IMG/VR virus record: IMGVR_UViG_3300035659_000035
Location: 1 to 43,925 of that record
Length of the DNA stretch: 43,925 nucleotides
Strand: one strand, 5' to 3'
Source of the DNA: a virus
Positions within the stretch are counted from its first letter, which is position 1. Each line of letters opens with the position of its first letter. A program made the position numbers and the translations under genes. Shown piece by piece: positions 17,013 to 26,060 of this stretch. The notes beneath the pieces are model-generated. The model saw only the letters and a program-made list of their open reading frames with translations. It did no database searches and was not told the origin of the DNA.

Positions 17013-20000
17013 GGGGCCGTCAGCAACTTCGTTAGCTGCTTCAGGATGTCCTCCTGGGCCTTGAGCCTGTTCACCACCGCCCTGCTTTGCTTGACTATGA
17101 TCCCCGTCTGCCTGTTGATCCTCGCGTCGATCCATGTGAACCTCTGGTCGTAAATTCTGTCCCCTGAGGACAGGACGGATGAAACGGTGTCTGCGTCTGA
17201 GCCTGGTGAGGTGGCGTCCACGGCCGTTATCCTGGCTAGCACGTCTGTTTCTCTGGAATTCAGGTCTGCTGTGAGCCAGCCTAGGGCTACTATGTTGGGG
17301 TCTGGACTGAATGATGCGGTGAACACAGGAACTAGGGTGGTAGCCTTGAACTTGAACAGGAGGGTGAGGACAACCCAGGTATCAATGGCTTGCAGCACCG
17401 TGAACAGAGCGGTGAGTGATTGCTCTGTTACTCCCGTGGCCTTCACAACCCGATAGGTGATCCCTGTGAGGGTAGCCGGAAATGTGGCTTCAATATCCAA
17501 AGTAGTCAGGGAAGTGGCCATCAGCACCTTGTAGATGCCCGCCACAGGATCATCCCCTGGATTCGCAGGGCCTCCCCGAATGTACACATAATCCCCAGGG
17601 AGCACCTCGGAAAAGTTGGCCGTGGCATCTGTCAGCGTAGGTAACCCAATCGTTGTCGCCCCCGCTGTCCCTGTAGCCACTGGCAAACGTACATCGGTAA
17701 AGACCGTGTTGTAGAAGTCCTCTATGGCTGGGCGCTCAGCAACGATTGGGAATATATTGACTGCAAGGATACCCAACTCAGCCGAGATGGCCGTCGTTAG
17801 CTGATCCCAAATGGAGCCCACACCGTAGAAGGTACCTAACGGGTTGTCCACCCGGTATCCTTGGAGAGAGGCGGTTGTGCTGAAGGCTGTACTCACTGTG
17901 ATCACTGTGGTGGTTACAGTGAGTACCTGCCGACGTTCCCCCGCTGATGGCCCTGTTGTGAGCACAACAGTGTGCCCTGGTAAAACTCCAGAGGTGAGGA
18001 AGTTGGGAGGGGGTCCAGTGGAGACCACAGTAGTTGTCGTACTAGTCACGGCTGCTGTGCTGGTCACCAAGCTCGCACTAGCTGTTACTGTGATGGTCCT
18101 TGGTGTTGCGTCCGGAATCAGAGGTCCCGTGACGGTAAGGGTGTTGCCTACGGGGGCAAGGTCAATCTGATAGAAATTCCCAGCATTAGGGCCGGATAGG
18201 AAGCTTACCAAATCCCATTGTTTCACGGTTCCCGGGAAAGCCAATGCTGCCGTTAAGACCGTAGCAGTACAGGTCGTTCCCGTATCCATGTACGGGGCTG
18301 TAGTGGCAGATCGGAGTGTACCTGTCGGGCCGGACGTTCGGATGATCGTCAGCTCAGTCCCAAGATGCCCCAGGGCAATCGGAGAGGGAGAACCATTCAG
18401 AAGGGGAGCCTCACTGTTGAGGTAGGGGGTCAGAACAGGAAGCTGTCTATCCCCATCGTCATCTGTCGTGAGCCCGTCTAGAGCGGGGAAACGGTCAGGA
18501 GCGATGTTCAGGGGAGTGATCTGTGCTGTGAGGTCAAGAGCCTCGCCATTCGCCGGATTGTTGGTAGGGGGTACCCAAGGGAACGTTGGCACCACATGTG
18601 TGAGTTGCCCAGCCTTCAGGTCTACGCCTACGTCAATCCCAAGTCGGTAAAACTGGTGGAAGGGGTCCGTGGCATTCAGGAAGACCGTAGCACCCGCTGG
18701 GATACTAACCCCCACAGGAGCAGAGAGGGTAATCTGTGTGGGTGTCACGCCGGATACGGTTGCCGAGGCAACGTAAACTACCGCGTTGCTGTCCTCGATC
18801 CTGACGTCCATAGCTGGGGCACTCGTGAATGCGGGCCTCAGGAGATACTCATTTCCTTGAGCGTAATCTACCTCCAGAATTGTCGCTGTCGCTGTTCGAG
18901 CCAACGTGAGAACAGCCCAAGGAACACGGTTTTGGATCCCTGACACCAGGGTGAGATTCGTGGACTTGGTGTCGAGGATAGGATCCCCATCGTTCAAGCC
19001 AGCGGGGGGAACAGTTGCGTTATACCTGGCCCGTTGGGTCGGGAAGAACCGACTCACAGCGGACTCCAAGTAGACTGGGATGTAGGTACCAACAGAGGTC
19101 ACGATCCACGGAGGTCCAGTCACCGTGTACGGAGCCGGGCTCACCTTGAGAAGGTCATCGATCTGGTTCGTGACCGTAGCGAAGGTCGTCCTGGGAGGGT
19201 TGTCGATGAGTCCGTCGAACAGGAACCGCCCATCCCGGTCGCCTACCACTCGACCGTCCATGTCTTGGAGGACGTCCTCCAAGAGGTTCACGGCGTCGTT
19301 GTAGAACTTGAGGGTGGCCCTGGCCACGATGTCCTCATTGGCCAGGTGACCCTCCTGGAAAAACAGAGACTCCCTCCCTTGCTCGTAGAGCTTGGGAGCG
19401 GACATGTTCGAGAGGATGGGTCCACCCGACGGGATACTGGCTTGGGCATCCTTCTGCCACTGTACTGCTAGCTCACCTCGGAAGTTCGTGAACGTCTCGA
19501 CACGGTAGAAGAACGTGTCAGGGGCGTAGGTCGTGTAGTCCGCAACCAGCGTGCTACCTAAGAGGCCGTTGGCTTCCGAGGGGACAATATGGAACGTGTA
19601 GGAGGCTTGAATCCTCCGGCCAGCTTGGATGGTCGTGTACCCCGTGTAGAGGATGTCCCAGCTCTCCCTGTCCTGGAGGGCCGTAGCGAAGGTGACCGCT
19701 CCCGAGTCATTGATCTGATAGCCGTCAGGCTGAGACAGCAGCACGCCCACCTGACCCTCAACCCGACGATAGACCGTGTAAGGGAGCGTCAGGACCGGCG
19801 TGTGGGAGGTCTGGGCTACCTTGGTCGAGGACTCCAAGATGGACCGTACAGACCGCTTCAGGGTCACTGGCGGGCCACTTGGTGGGGGGTACTGCCTCTG
19901 GGTGTTGGCCGTGATCTGGACCTCGGTGAAGCCAGAGCTTTCACTGAAGGTCGAACCGTTCACCTGGTAGAAGTCCGTGTAGACCCCGTCCGTGAACAGG

Positions 20001-22993
20001 AGGACCTTTCCAAGGGTGTACGTCCCCGTCAGGTCACCGGTCAGGCGGATCTTATTCGAGCCCCGTGGGACAGACTGGAAGACGGCTGCCTCAGTGACGA
20101 AGTAGGCTGGCTGAGGGAACGCTGCTACCAGCCTAGTAGGCCCAGAGGTGACGAACAGGTTGGGCACGCTGTTGTCAGACTGGAACTCTTGGGGGGTGGC
20201 CAGAACAACTGTGGTGTTGTTGGGTCCAGCATTGAAGGTAGAAGAACCTATCAGGTAGAGTTCCTGACGGTCCCCGTTGACCCTCAAGAGGGATTCAGCC
20301 AGGAAATCTGCTGTGCGGTCGCCTGGAATGGTGAACTGAGTACCCCCGGAAGCGATCCCATTCCCGAGTAGGACCAGGGGTATCCCCCCATAGGTCTGAA
20401 TCACCCCAGTTGCCATGGGAGGCTGGAGCACCGTGATGTTGCTCTCACCACCGATGGCCTTGGTCACGTAGTAGTCGATGTAGACATTCTCGGTGGGGTT
20501 GACGGTAGGCCCATGGGGCAAGGCATTCGTCACTGTGCCATCTGATAGGAACGTGATTGTGCTGGCCACCGTGTTGACGATGCACTGGACGCCGTTCACC
20601 TGTGGCCTCCCACCCCTGAATACTCTCGGGGGTGGATTGGTCGCCACTGGCCGACCCAGGGGGTTGAAGGTCAACACACTGGTCGGAGCTGGATGTGGAG
20701 CCGTCGTCTCCTTGCGAACGAGAAAGGTGGCCTGCTCCACAATGAGGGTGTCGGGAGCGTTCGAGTTCTTGTAGGTAATGATCGCTTCTTCCTCAGCCAG
20801 GAAGCGGTCATTGAACTGGATGAATCCTAGTGGAGGCTGGATCGTGTATTCCGTCCCGAGAGCAAGGGTACGAACCCAGTAGACCGTGAGGGCAGCGGTC
20901 ACGTCAGCCGAAGAGAAGTTCAACTCACCAGTGGTATCCTTGATCTCAACCACCCCTTGGGCGGGAGACCCGAAGGATGGAACGACGTTGACAGCCGTGG
21001 AGAAGGTCGAGGGACCGAACCGGAACCTCGTCTTGGTCGAGCTGGCATAGCTCAGAGGGACAGAGTACCTGGGAGAATTGGTGGTCACCCCAAGAGCCAC
21101 TATCCTCTCGACCTTGGTGTTGGGGTCCAGGGGTGAGATGGGCTTGAAGAACCTGTCGGCCAGGATCTCCTCCCCACGCCGGATCTCATAGGTCAGATTG
21201 GAGCCTGAGATGCCAGGGATGTCCGTGGTGAGAGCAGTGTCAGAGCCAACACTGGCTACCGTATAAACCCCCACAGAGAGGCCGTTGGTGACCAGTAGGG
21301 TGTCACCCGTCAGTACCCCCGGAAGCCAGTCAGCCCCGGCATCAGTGAAGGCCGTGCCTGCGAAAGTACCCCCGGAACCGGAAGTGACGAGTGTGCCGTC
21401 CGTCTCGACCAGGCTCACGGTGCCTGAGCCGGTGTCGATGAGGTAGTCCTCTCCAAGGGTCAGGGCCGGGTAGATGCCGCTGTTGGGTGCAGTCTCTAAC
21501 CCCACAACAAGATTCTGTGTGAAGACCAGAGGGTCGGGTAAGCTCACAGCCCCATAGGGAAGGGGCGTAGGAATCACCACCAGGGCTTTTCGCTGGGCAT
21601 AGAGCAGAGCCCTGGACTCCGAGTCGATGACGCAACCTAGACCCACGGGAGGCACCGGAACGTCCAGTCTGGGGAGGACTGAGGTGGTTCCTGACTTAGA
21701 GATGACGCTGACTACGATCTGCGGGGCATCTACCGGAGTGGCTGGCAGCAGGACCGTGGGGGAAGCGATGATCGGGTCTGCGAGAATTGCACCGGAAGTA
21801 GCGTAGAATGCCGAGACATCCTTCGTGGTTGGGTCTGTAGCTGCCGGGTCTATGGGAGTGCGGAACAGCTCCAGGGAGATGCCACGCTCGATATCCAGGT
21901 TGGGGATGAAAGCTTGGGCACTTACTGCCCCGTAGGCATCCTGATCTGCCTGGGAGAACTGAACCTGACCGGTAGTCCGCTCAATCTCTACAATGCCCCG
22001 CTTCCCGTTGGATAGCTCACCTAGAGGAACGAACTTGGTCTGGGGGAACTGAACTGTGCCTACGACTCGGAAGAAAACATCGGACTCCTCAGGCGGGAGT
22101 GGGAGAGGCAGTACCCCCGGAGCGGTCAACGTGCCGACTGAGATAGGGGTGAAAGTCCGGTCCCCCTCCATCAGCACTCCGTCGTAGTAGATGGCCTTGC
22201 CAGTGTTCCCAGACACATCCACAGCCTGGTTGAAGGCTAGTCTCCCTGTCGTCATAGACCACTTGACGGAACCAGATGCAGGAAGGGGTAAGAGGCCCGC
22301 ATCGTTCGCAACCTCGACGGGAGTCAGGTACGGCCCGAAGGCGATACGAAGCAGGGGGTACTGACCTGTGGCCGGGAGGGGGTTCAGAAACAGGATGTCG
22401 TCGATGACCCCGATCTTGCCGTTTGACTCAGCGTAGGCGAAGAACGTCTGCCTCTGGAACCGGACTTCCTGAGCATTGAAACTCACAAGATCAGCCGCGT
22501 TCCAGTTCAGTTCTCCGGTGGACTCCAGGATCTCGACAGCACCCACACCCGGGCTACCGAAAGACAGCACCACCGTGGGAGTGAACGTCGTGCCAGATCC
22601 AGTGGACCCCACTGAGACTCGGAGGGGGTAGGTTGCCAGGTCATCGTCGAGAGGCTTGAAGGCTATCAGACGGTTCGTGTTAGAGGTCGGCCCTAGTTGA
22701 CCTAAGACCTCCAAGCCCTTGCCAGGGAGGGTCTTGAACCGCTGTTCACTGCCCGCATAGTCGAAACGGGCGATGACTTCATTCTTGGTCCAGCCGAAGA
22801 TCGCATCGGGCAGATCCCCGTCCTGCATGACCTGGACGAGGTACTGCGTAGGTGGGTTGGCTTCTGTGTTCGGGTACGCTGCGTCGAAGGCAGCCTGGTC
22901 CGAGATGAAGTCGTTGGGCGTGAAGGTGAAGGGGCTATTTGCCTGGCCCACACGAGGGGGCTCCAAAATGTAGCCTTTTAGGGAGAATCCCAT
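17009..22993 (-). CDS. Giant beta-rich virion/baseplate protein (1994 aa)
   Basis: One of two proteins near 1950 residues. The N-terminus (MGFSLKGYILEPPRVGQANS) is structural in look. Recurrent short beta modules follow the pattern VEIxxTTGELNFSxAD near residues 150, 340 and 685. Others follow a GDxxxxxxG-x-G-x-Y-x-V pattern near 548-603, 1664-1714 and 1789-1846, with Thr/Ser/Val-rich linkers between them. The C-terminus (about 1937-1994) is helical and charged. A single-copy fibre-like or baseplate scaffold role is inferred from size, repeats and position downstream of the hub and spike genes. I recognise no enzymatic motif. A GGGGG run lies about four bases before the ATG. Confidence 0.7.
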   Translation of the reverse strand: MGFSLKGYILEPPRVGQANSPFTFTPNDFISDQAAFDAAYPNTEANPPTQYLVQVMQDGDLPDAIFGWTKNEVIARFDYAGSEQRFKTLPGKGLEVLGQLGPTSNTNRLIAFKPLDDDLATYPLRVSVGSTGSGTTFTPTVVLSFGSPGVGAVEILESTGELNWNAADLVSFNAQEVRFQRQTFFAYAESNGKIGVIDDILFLNPLPATGQYPLLRIAFGPYLTPVEVANDAGLLPLPASGSVKWSMTTGRLAFNQAVDVSGNTGKAIYYDGVLMEGDRTFTPISVGTLTAPGVLPLPLPPEESDVFFRVVGTVQFPQTKFVPLGELSNGKRGIVEIERTTGQVQFSQADQDAYGAVSAQAFIPNLDIERGISLELFRTPIDPAATDPTTKDVSAFYATSGAILADPIIASPTVLLPATPVDAPQIVVSVISKSGTTSVLPRLDVPVPPVGLGCVIDSESRALLYAQRKALVVIPTPLPYGAVSLPDPLVFTQNLVVGLETAPNSGIYPALTLGEDYLIDTGSGTVSLVETDGTLVTSGSGGTFAGTAFTDAGADWLPGVLTGDTLLVTNGLSVGVYTVASVGSDTALTTDIPGISGSNLTYEIRRGEEILADRFFKPISPLDPNTKVERIVALGVTTNSPRYSVPLSYASSTKTRFRFGPSTFSTAVNVVPSFGSPAQGVVEIKDTTGELNFSSADVTAALTVYWVRTLALGTEYTIQPPLGFIQFNDRFLAEEEAIITYKNSNAPDTLIVEQATFLVRKETTAPHPAPTSVLTFNPLGRPVATNPPPRVFRGGRPQVNGVQCIVNTVASTITFLSDGTVTNALPHGPTVNPTENVYIDYYVTKAIGGESNITVLQPPMATGVIQTYGGIPLVLLGNGIASGGTQFTIPGDRTADFLAESLLRVNGDRQELYLIGSSTFNAGPNNTTVVLATPQEFQSDNSVPNLFVTSGPTRLVAAFPQPAYFVTEAAVFQSVPRGSNKIRLTGDLTGTYTLGKVLLFTDGVYTDFYQVNGSTFSESSGFTEVQITANTQRQYPPPSGPPVTLKRSVRSILESSTKVAQTSHTPVLTLPYTVYRRVEGQVGVLLSQPDGYQINDSGAVTFATALQDRESWDILYTGYTTIQAGRRIQASYTFHIVPSEANGLLGSTLVADYTTYAPDTFFYRVETFTNFRGELAVQWQKDAQASIPSGGPILSNMSAPKLYEQGRESLFFQEGHLANEDIVARATLKFYNDAVNLLEDVLQDMDGRVVGDRDGRFLFDGLIDNPPRTTFATVTNQIDDLLKVSPAPYTVTGPPWIVTSVGTYIPVYLESAVSRFFPTQRARYNATVPPAGLNDGDPILDTKSTNLTLVSGIQNRVPWAVLTLARTATATILEVDYAQGNEYLLRPAFTSAPAMDVRIEDSNAVVYVASATVSGVTPTQITLSAPVGVSIPAGATVFLNATDPFHQFYRLGIDVGVDLKAGQLTHVVPTFPWVPPTNNPANGEALDLTAQITPLNIAPDRFPALDGLTTDDDGDRQLPVLTPYLNSEAPLLNGSPSPIALGHLGTELTIIRTSGPTGTLRSATTAPYMDTGTTCTATVLTAALAFPGTVKQWDLVSFLSGPNAGNFYQIDLAPVGNTLTVTGPLIPDATPRTITVTASASLVTSTAAVTSTTTTVVSTGPPPNFLTSGVLPGHTVVLTTGPSAGERRQVLTVTTTVITVSTAFSTTASLQGYRVDNPLGTFYGVGSIWDQLTTAISAELGILAVNIFPIVAERPAIEDFYNTVFTDVRLPVATGTAGATTIGLPTLTDATANFSEVLPGDYVYIRGGPANPGDDPVAGIYKVLMATSLTTLDIEATFPATLTGITYRVVKATGVTEQSLTALFTVLQAIDTWVVLTLLFKFKATTLVPVFTASFSPDPNIVALGWLTADLNSRETDVLARITAVDATSPGSDADTVSSVLSSGDRIYDQRFTWIDARINRQTGIIVKQSRAVVNRLKAQEDILKQLTKLLTAP

Positions 22994-23029
22994 TAGGCCC
23001 CCTTTCCGGCAAGGTCATGCCAGGGACGA

Positions 23030-23051
23030 TGCCCTTTGATCTGAAAGGGCA
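23030..23051 (-). other. Perfect 8-bp stem-loop between two genes
   Basis: The 22 bases are an exact inverted repeat, TGCCCTTT, a six-base loop, then AAAGGGCA. It sits in the 62-base gap between the 80-residue gene and the giant 1994-residue gene, one of the few real gaps in the cluster. On the minus strand no T-run follows, so it is not a classical intrinsic terminator. It could cap or stabilise an mRNA end, or be chance. Confidence 0.4.
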
Positions 23052-23055
23052 CGTC

Positions 23056-23298
23056 TTACCTCGCTCGAAGGCTCTTCGAGGGCTTCCTGGTTGGCTTCAG
23101 GGGAGGAACCCGAGCGTAGAACGCCCGAGCTTCAGGAGGGAGAGGAAACCGAACGAGCTTCTTCTCCCCCAACATGTTGACCATGAGGACATCCAGGTAA
23201 GAGGCCGTGTCACCGGCAATCAGTCGATTGCGCTTATCGTGGTAGACAGGCCGAGTATCCCCGATGGCAACGACTGTCCCAAGGCTCAGATTTTTCAT
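23056..23298 (-). CDS. Small basic protein after the spike module (80 aa)
   Basis: An 80-residue protein beginning MKNLSLGTVVAIGDTRPVYH. The middle has a hydrophobic strand run (TASYLDVLMVNML) and the C-terminus is very basic (KPTRKPSKSLRAR). A good GGAG ribosome site precedes the ATG by seven bases. The small-protein layout (a short beta barrel-like N-terminus with a basic tail) is compatible with a tail or baseplate minor subunit, but I do not recognise it. It follows the hydrophobic 190-residue gene after 15 bases and precedes the 62-base gap with the stem-loop. No conserved cysteines or catalytic residues are seen. Confidence 0.6.
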   Translation of the reverse strand: MKNLSLGTVVAIGDTRPVYHDKRNRLIAGDTASYLDVLMVNMLGEKKLVRFPLPPEARAFYARVPPLKPTRKPSKSLRAR

Positions 23299-23313
23299 CT
23301 TGCATCTCCATTT

Positions 23314-23886
23314 TCATAGGATCTTGCCAAACCCGACTCCCGTAGCAGCCGACGGAGTGGGAGGGCCTACAATGACCACTGGTAACAGAAGAGTAGCGAA
23401 AGTCTGATCCAGCCCGATTGCCAGGGCAGCGGCCTTCCGAGCTGCCGCAATCCCGATCATTCCTGCCGTTGCAAACCCAGCAATGATGGACGGGAAGGCC
23501 GGAGGAGCACGGAAGGATGCTACACCGGCCCCGGATCCTACTCCGGCATGTTGGGTTACCACAAGAGTCTGAAGGAACACGGCCGTCAAGCCGTTGGATA
23601 AGCCCAAGAGGAACAGCGGAGCCATGAGGCCCATGAGCCCCTGTGAGGCCATTCCGCTCGTCAGATTGGCCAGCAGGATGGGAGTGGGAACCAGGACGGG
23701 TAAGGGAACTCCGACTCCCGTACCCCCGGTACCTACATCGTTGGTCAAGACCGTGATCTGGGGGACCCAGATGGTCAGACCGGCAATCACCCCCGAAGCG
23801 TACTTCGGCACCCCTACCCCCAGCATGGACGTAGCTGCGAGGTTGGCTGCAAGAGTCGGTACAGCTACAGCCGAGACGATAGGCAT
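23314..23886 (-). CDS. Hydrophobic Gly/Pro-rich protein coupled to the spike (190 aa)
   Basis: The ATG at 23886 overlaps the spike stop (TGATG), giving 190 residues; the longer frame upstream would only repeat spike coding sequence in another frame. The protein is strongly hydrophobic, with segments such as GVIAGLTIWVPQITVL, LMGLMAPLFLLGLSNGLTAV and SIIAGFATAGMIGIAAA. Short polar turns rich in Gly and Pro (GTGGTGVGVPLPVLVPTP) separate them. It has no signal peptide of usual form. Its position immediately after a gp5-like spike suggests a spike-tip, hub-bound or membrane-interacting component. PAAR proteins often occupy this place, but no PAAR motif is clear to me. Alternatives are a holin-like membrane protein or a tail subunit. 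Confidence 0.6.
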   Translation of the reverse strand: MPIVSAVAVPTLAANLAATSMLGVGVPKYASGVIAGLTIWVPQITVLTNDVGTGGTGVGVPLPVLVPTPILLANLTSGMASQGLMGLMAPLFLLGLSNGLTAVFLQTLVVTQHAGVGSGAGVASFRAPPAFPSIIAGFATAGMIGIAAARKAAALAIGLDQTFATLLLPVVIVGPPTPSAATGVGFGKIL

Positions 23887-26060
23887 CAGATTGACCGAAT
23901 CAAGGCGCTTCCGAGCAAAGGCAAGTTTGTTATGTAGTCGAGCGTTGGTGTTCCGGGGGGCAGGGCCGGGACACCTCGGCATACCCCCAGGGCTGCTGCG
24001 GGGCCTCCCAGGAGCACCTGAGGGGCCGTGAGCGTGATGGCGGTAGCAGCCGTCAGGGTGATGGCCAGGCCCGCTGTCAGGCTGATAGCCCCGGCCGCAG
24101 CCCCTAGGGAGAGTGCCCCCGCAGCCGTGGACAACGTGACCGCTCCCGCTCCAGTGGTCATGGAGATGACCCCGGTACCCACCGTGGTGGTGAAACCCCC
24201 CGCAGCGATGTTGTTGGCTATCCCCCCAGCCGTGATGTTGTGGACCTCCCCACCCGACAGGATGTTTTGAATCAGCCCACCCGCAAGGATGGTCGAAATC
24301 TTACCACCTACGAAGATCGTCTCCAGTACCGTGAGGGCATAGTTGTACTGGCTCTTGCCAGACACCATCCAGGCAATCTCCCCGAAGTTGCCGCCGAACC
24401 CTTGGAAGGAGTTGATGTTGAGGCGGTCAGCGTGGATCTGGAAACCCCCATCGATGAGCATCTCCTTAGAGGCCGCTTGCTCTTGATCGACCCCCGTGAC
24501 GATCTTACGGGTCTTACCCTTGATGACAGACTCGTAAGCCATGTCATTGTCGTTCGGCGTCGTGGTCCCATACTGGACTTTGACGCTGGACCGATAGGTG
24601 ATGTCAAGAGCGTTGCCATCCGAATTGTGCCCTATGATGGCCTTGATGCCTCCAGCCAGGACAGCGTTGATCGAGTTCCTGTCTGGAGAAGACGCACCAA
24701 TGTACGCCTTGATTGCTCCTTGCATGTTGATCTCGGCCGAGACATTCTTGGCTGCGTAATCCTCCACCTTGGATCCAGGGACGTTAAGGAGGATCTTCCC
24801 CTCCTTGGTGATGGCATGGGCGTAGTCGTTATCCCCGGTGCTCCTGGGCGGGCGGATCCGAAACAAGTAGGCTGCGGCACTCGTGACGGCTTCGAGGTCC
24901 TTCGTAGGGAGACGAACGGCTGTCTCCAACACGAACTTCCCTGGTGACGTGGTTTGAAAATCGGAAAAGATCCTAGGCTTGAGCACCTGAGCATACTGTC
25001 TCTCGCCCCGCACCGTGTTGAAGTCGTTACCCACCACGGTACCGTAGACCTGCTCGATATAGGGTATCCGGCGATCCATCTCGAATCCGTCGATTTCCTC
25101 CATGACCTCCATGTTGAGATCAGACGAATGTGAGAGTTCCATCCGGTGCTCAACGAAAGCATCCGCAGCGGATTCCACGTCTTCAACACTGACAGCAGGA
25201 GAAGTAGGCGGGTAGTGAACCCTACGTCCATTACTGTAGGTGACAGCGGGGAATGCGTTGAAGTCGTTGAACAGGTCGAGGACATTGCCGTTCGTCAGAG
25301 CATACTTGGGGGCCACACCGGGGTTGATTCCTGGTCCAGCTTCCTGAAGTTCGTCCCTACCGTAGTAGCTCGTGTCTGTGTCCCTGAGCGTCCGGGTTCC
25401 AGTCTGGAGGATATCCTCAGGGAGAAAGAACTTGCTCCGGCGGATTGGGCCTGAGATACGTCGCACACCGGACTCCGCCTCCACACGGTGAACAGCCGAG
25501 GCTACCCAGCTCCGTTCTGCGTCCCTCAGCTCCAGGAAGTCCCCCGCTCGATTGGTCATCCGAACATCCTTGGACAGGACGAACTCGGCACCGCTGGAGG
25601 ACATCCCTCCCACGTCCCCCTGCTTCATCACAAGCCGCTTGTATCGAGTGGTCGTACCAAGCACCTGGTCAGCCAGGGCCTTGTCTTGTGGGGAAATTGT
25701 GGATGGGTCGTGGGACGAGGTGGGGTCAAATCTGAGACCGCTTCGATTGCCAGTGGGGATGTACCCTAGTATCACAGCATCCCATAGCTGCTTGTGAACT
25801 CGTCGGTACCCGATGATGACCATCGAGTTCACCTCAGGCACGCCTCCCCAGAAGCTTCGGGGTCCAGCCATACCCTGCGTCAGGTCCACCTCGAAACGGT
25901 ATCCCCCACCTGTGAGAATCTGAATGTCCGCCTTCAGGTTCAGCTCATCCACGCGGATGATGATGCCTACCTTAGTCGCATAGAAGGAATTGGCTCCCTC
26001 TACGAAGTCCTTGTTAGGGGTATACCCAACCGGACGCTTGGGGGTTTTGTCAAATGGCAT
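23886..26060 (-). CDS. Baseplate spike, gp5/gpV/VgrG-type (724 aa)
   Basis: Residues 25-110 look like the OB-fold domain of central spikes: YATKVGIIIRVDELNLKADI, then FWGGVPEVNSMVIIGYRR and AVILGYIPTG. The C-terminal part from about residue 577 is a short-period repeat (GGKISTILAGGLIQNILSGG, and similar), the mark of a triple-stranded beta-helix or needle. It ends with the hydrophobic PAAALGVCRGVPALPPG tail. Such trimers puncture the outer envelope under the baseplate. The middle carries many aromatic-polar strands and no T4-type lysozyme domain is evident. Start and stop both overlap neighbours (TAATG with the hub, TGATG with the 190-residue gene), so hub, spike and tip candidate form one translational unit. 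Confidence 0.82.
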   Translation of the reverse strand: MPFDKTPKRPVGYTPNKDFVEGANSFYATKVGIIIRVDELNLKADIQILTGGGYRFEVDLTQGMAGPRSFWGGVPEVNSMVIIGYRRVHKQLWDAVILGYIPTGNRSGLRFDPTSSHDPSTISPQDKALADQVLGTTTRYKRLVMKQGDVGGMSSSGAEFVLSKDVRMTNRAGDFLELRDAERSWVASAVHRVEAESGVRRISGPIRRSKFFLPEDILQTGTRTLRDTDTSYYGRDELQEAGPGINPGVAPKYALTNGNVLDLFNDFNAFPAVTYSNGRRVHYPPTSPAVSVEDVESAADAFVEHRMELSHSSDLNMEVMEEIDGFEMDRRIPYIEQVYGTVVGNDFNTVRGERQYAQVLKPRIFSDFQTTSPGKFVLETAVRLPTKDLEAVTSAAAYLFRIRPPRSTGDNDYAHAITKEGKILLNVPGSKVEDYAAKNVSAEINMQGAIKAYIGASSPDRNSINAVLAGGIKAIIGHNSDGNALDITYRSSVKVQYGTTTPNDNDMAYESVIKGKTRKIVTGVDQEQAASKEMLIDGGFQIHADRLNINSFQGFGGNFGEIAWMVSGKSQYNYALTVLETIFVGGKISTILAGGLIQNILSGGEVHNITAGGIANNIAAGGFTTTVGTGVISMTTGAGAVTLSTAAGALSLGAAAGAISLTAGLAITLTAATAITLTAPQVLLGGPAAALGVCRGVPALPPGTPTLDYITNLPLLGSALIRSI

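Noticed and set aside
23887-23982. A longer form of the hydrophobic 190-residue protein starting at 23982
   Set aside because: The extra 32 residues read the end of the spike gene in another frame, and the TGATG overlap gives a better start.
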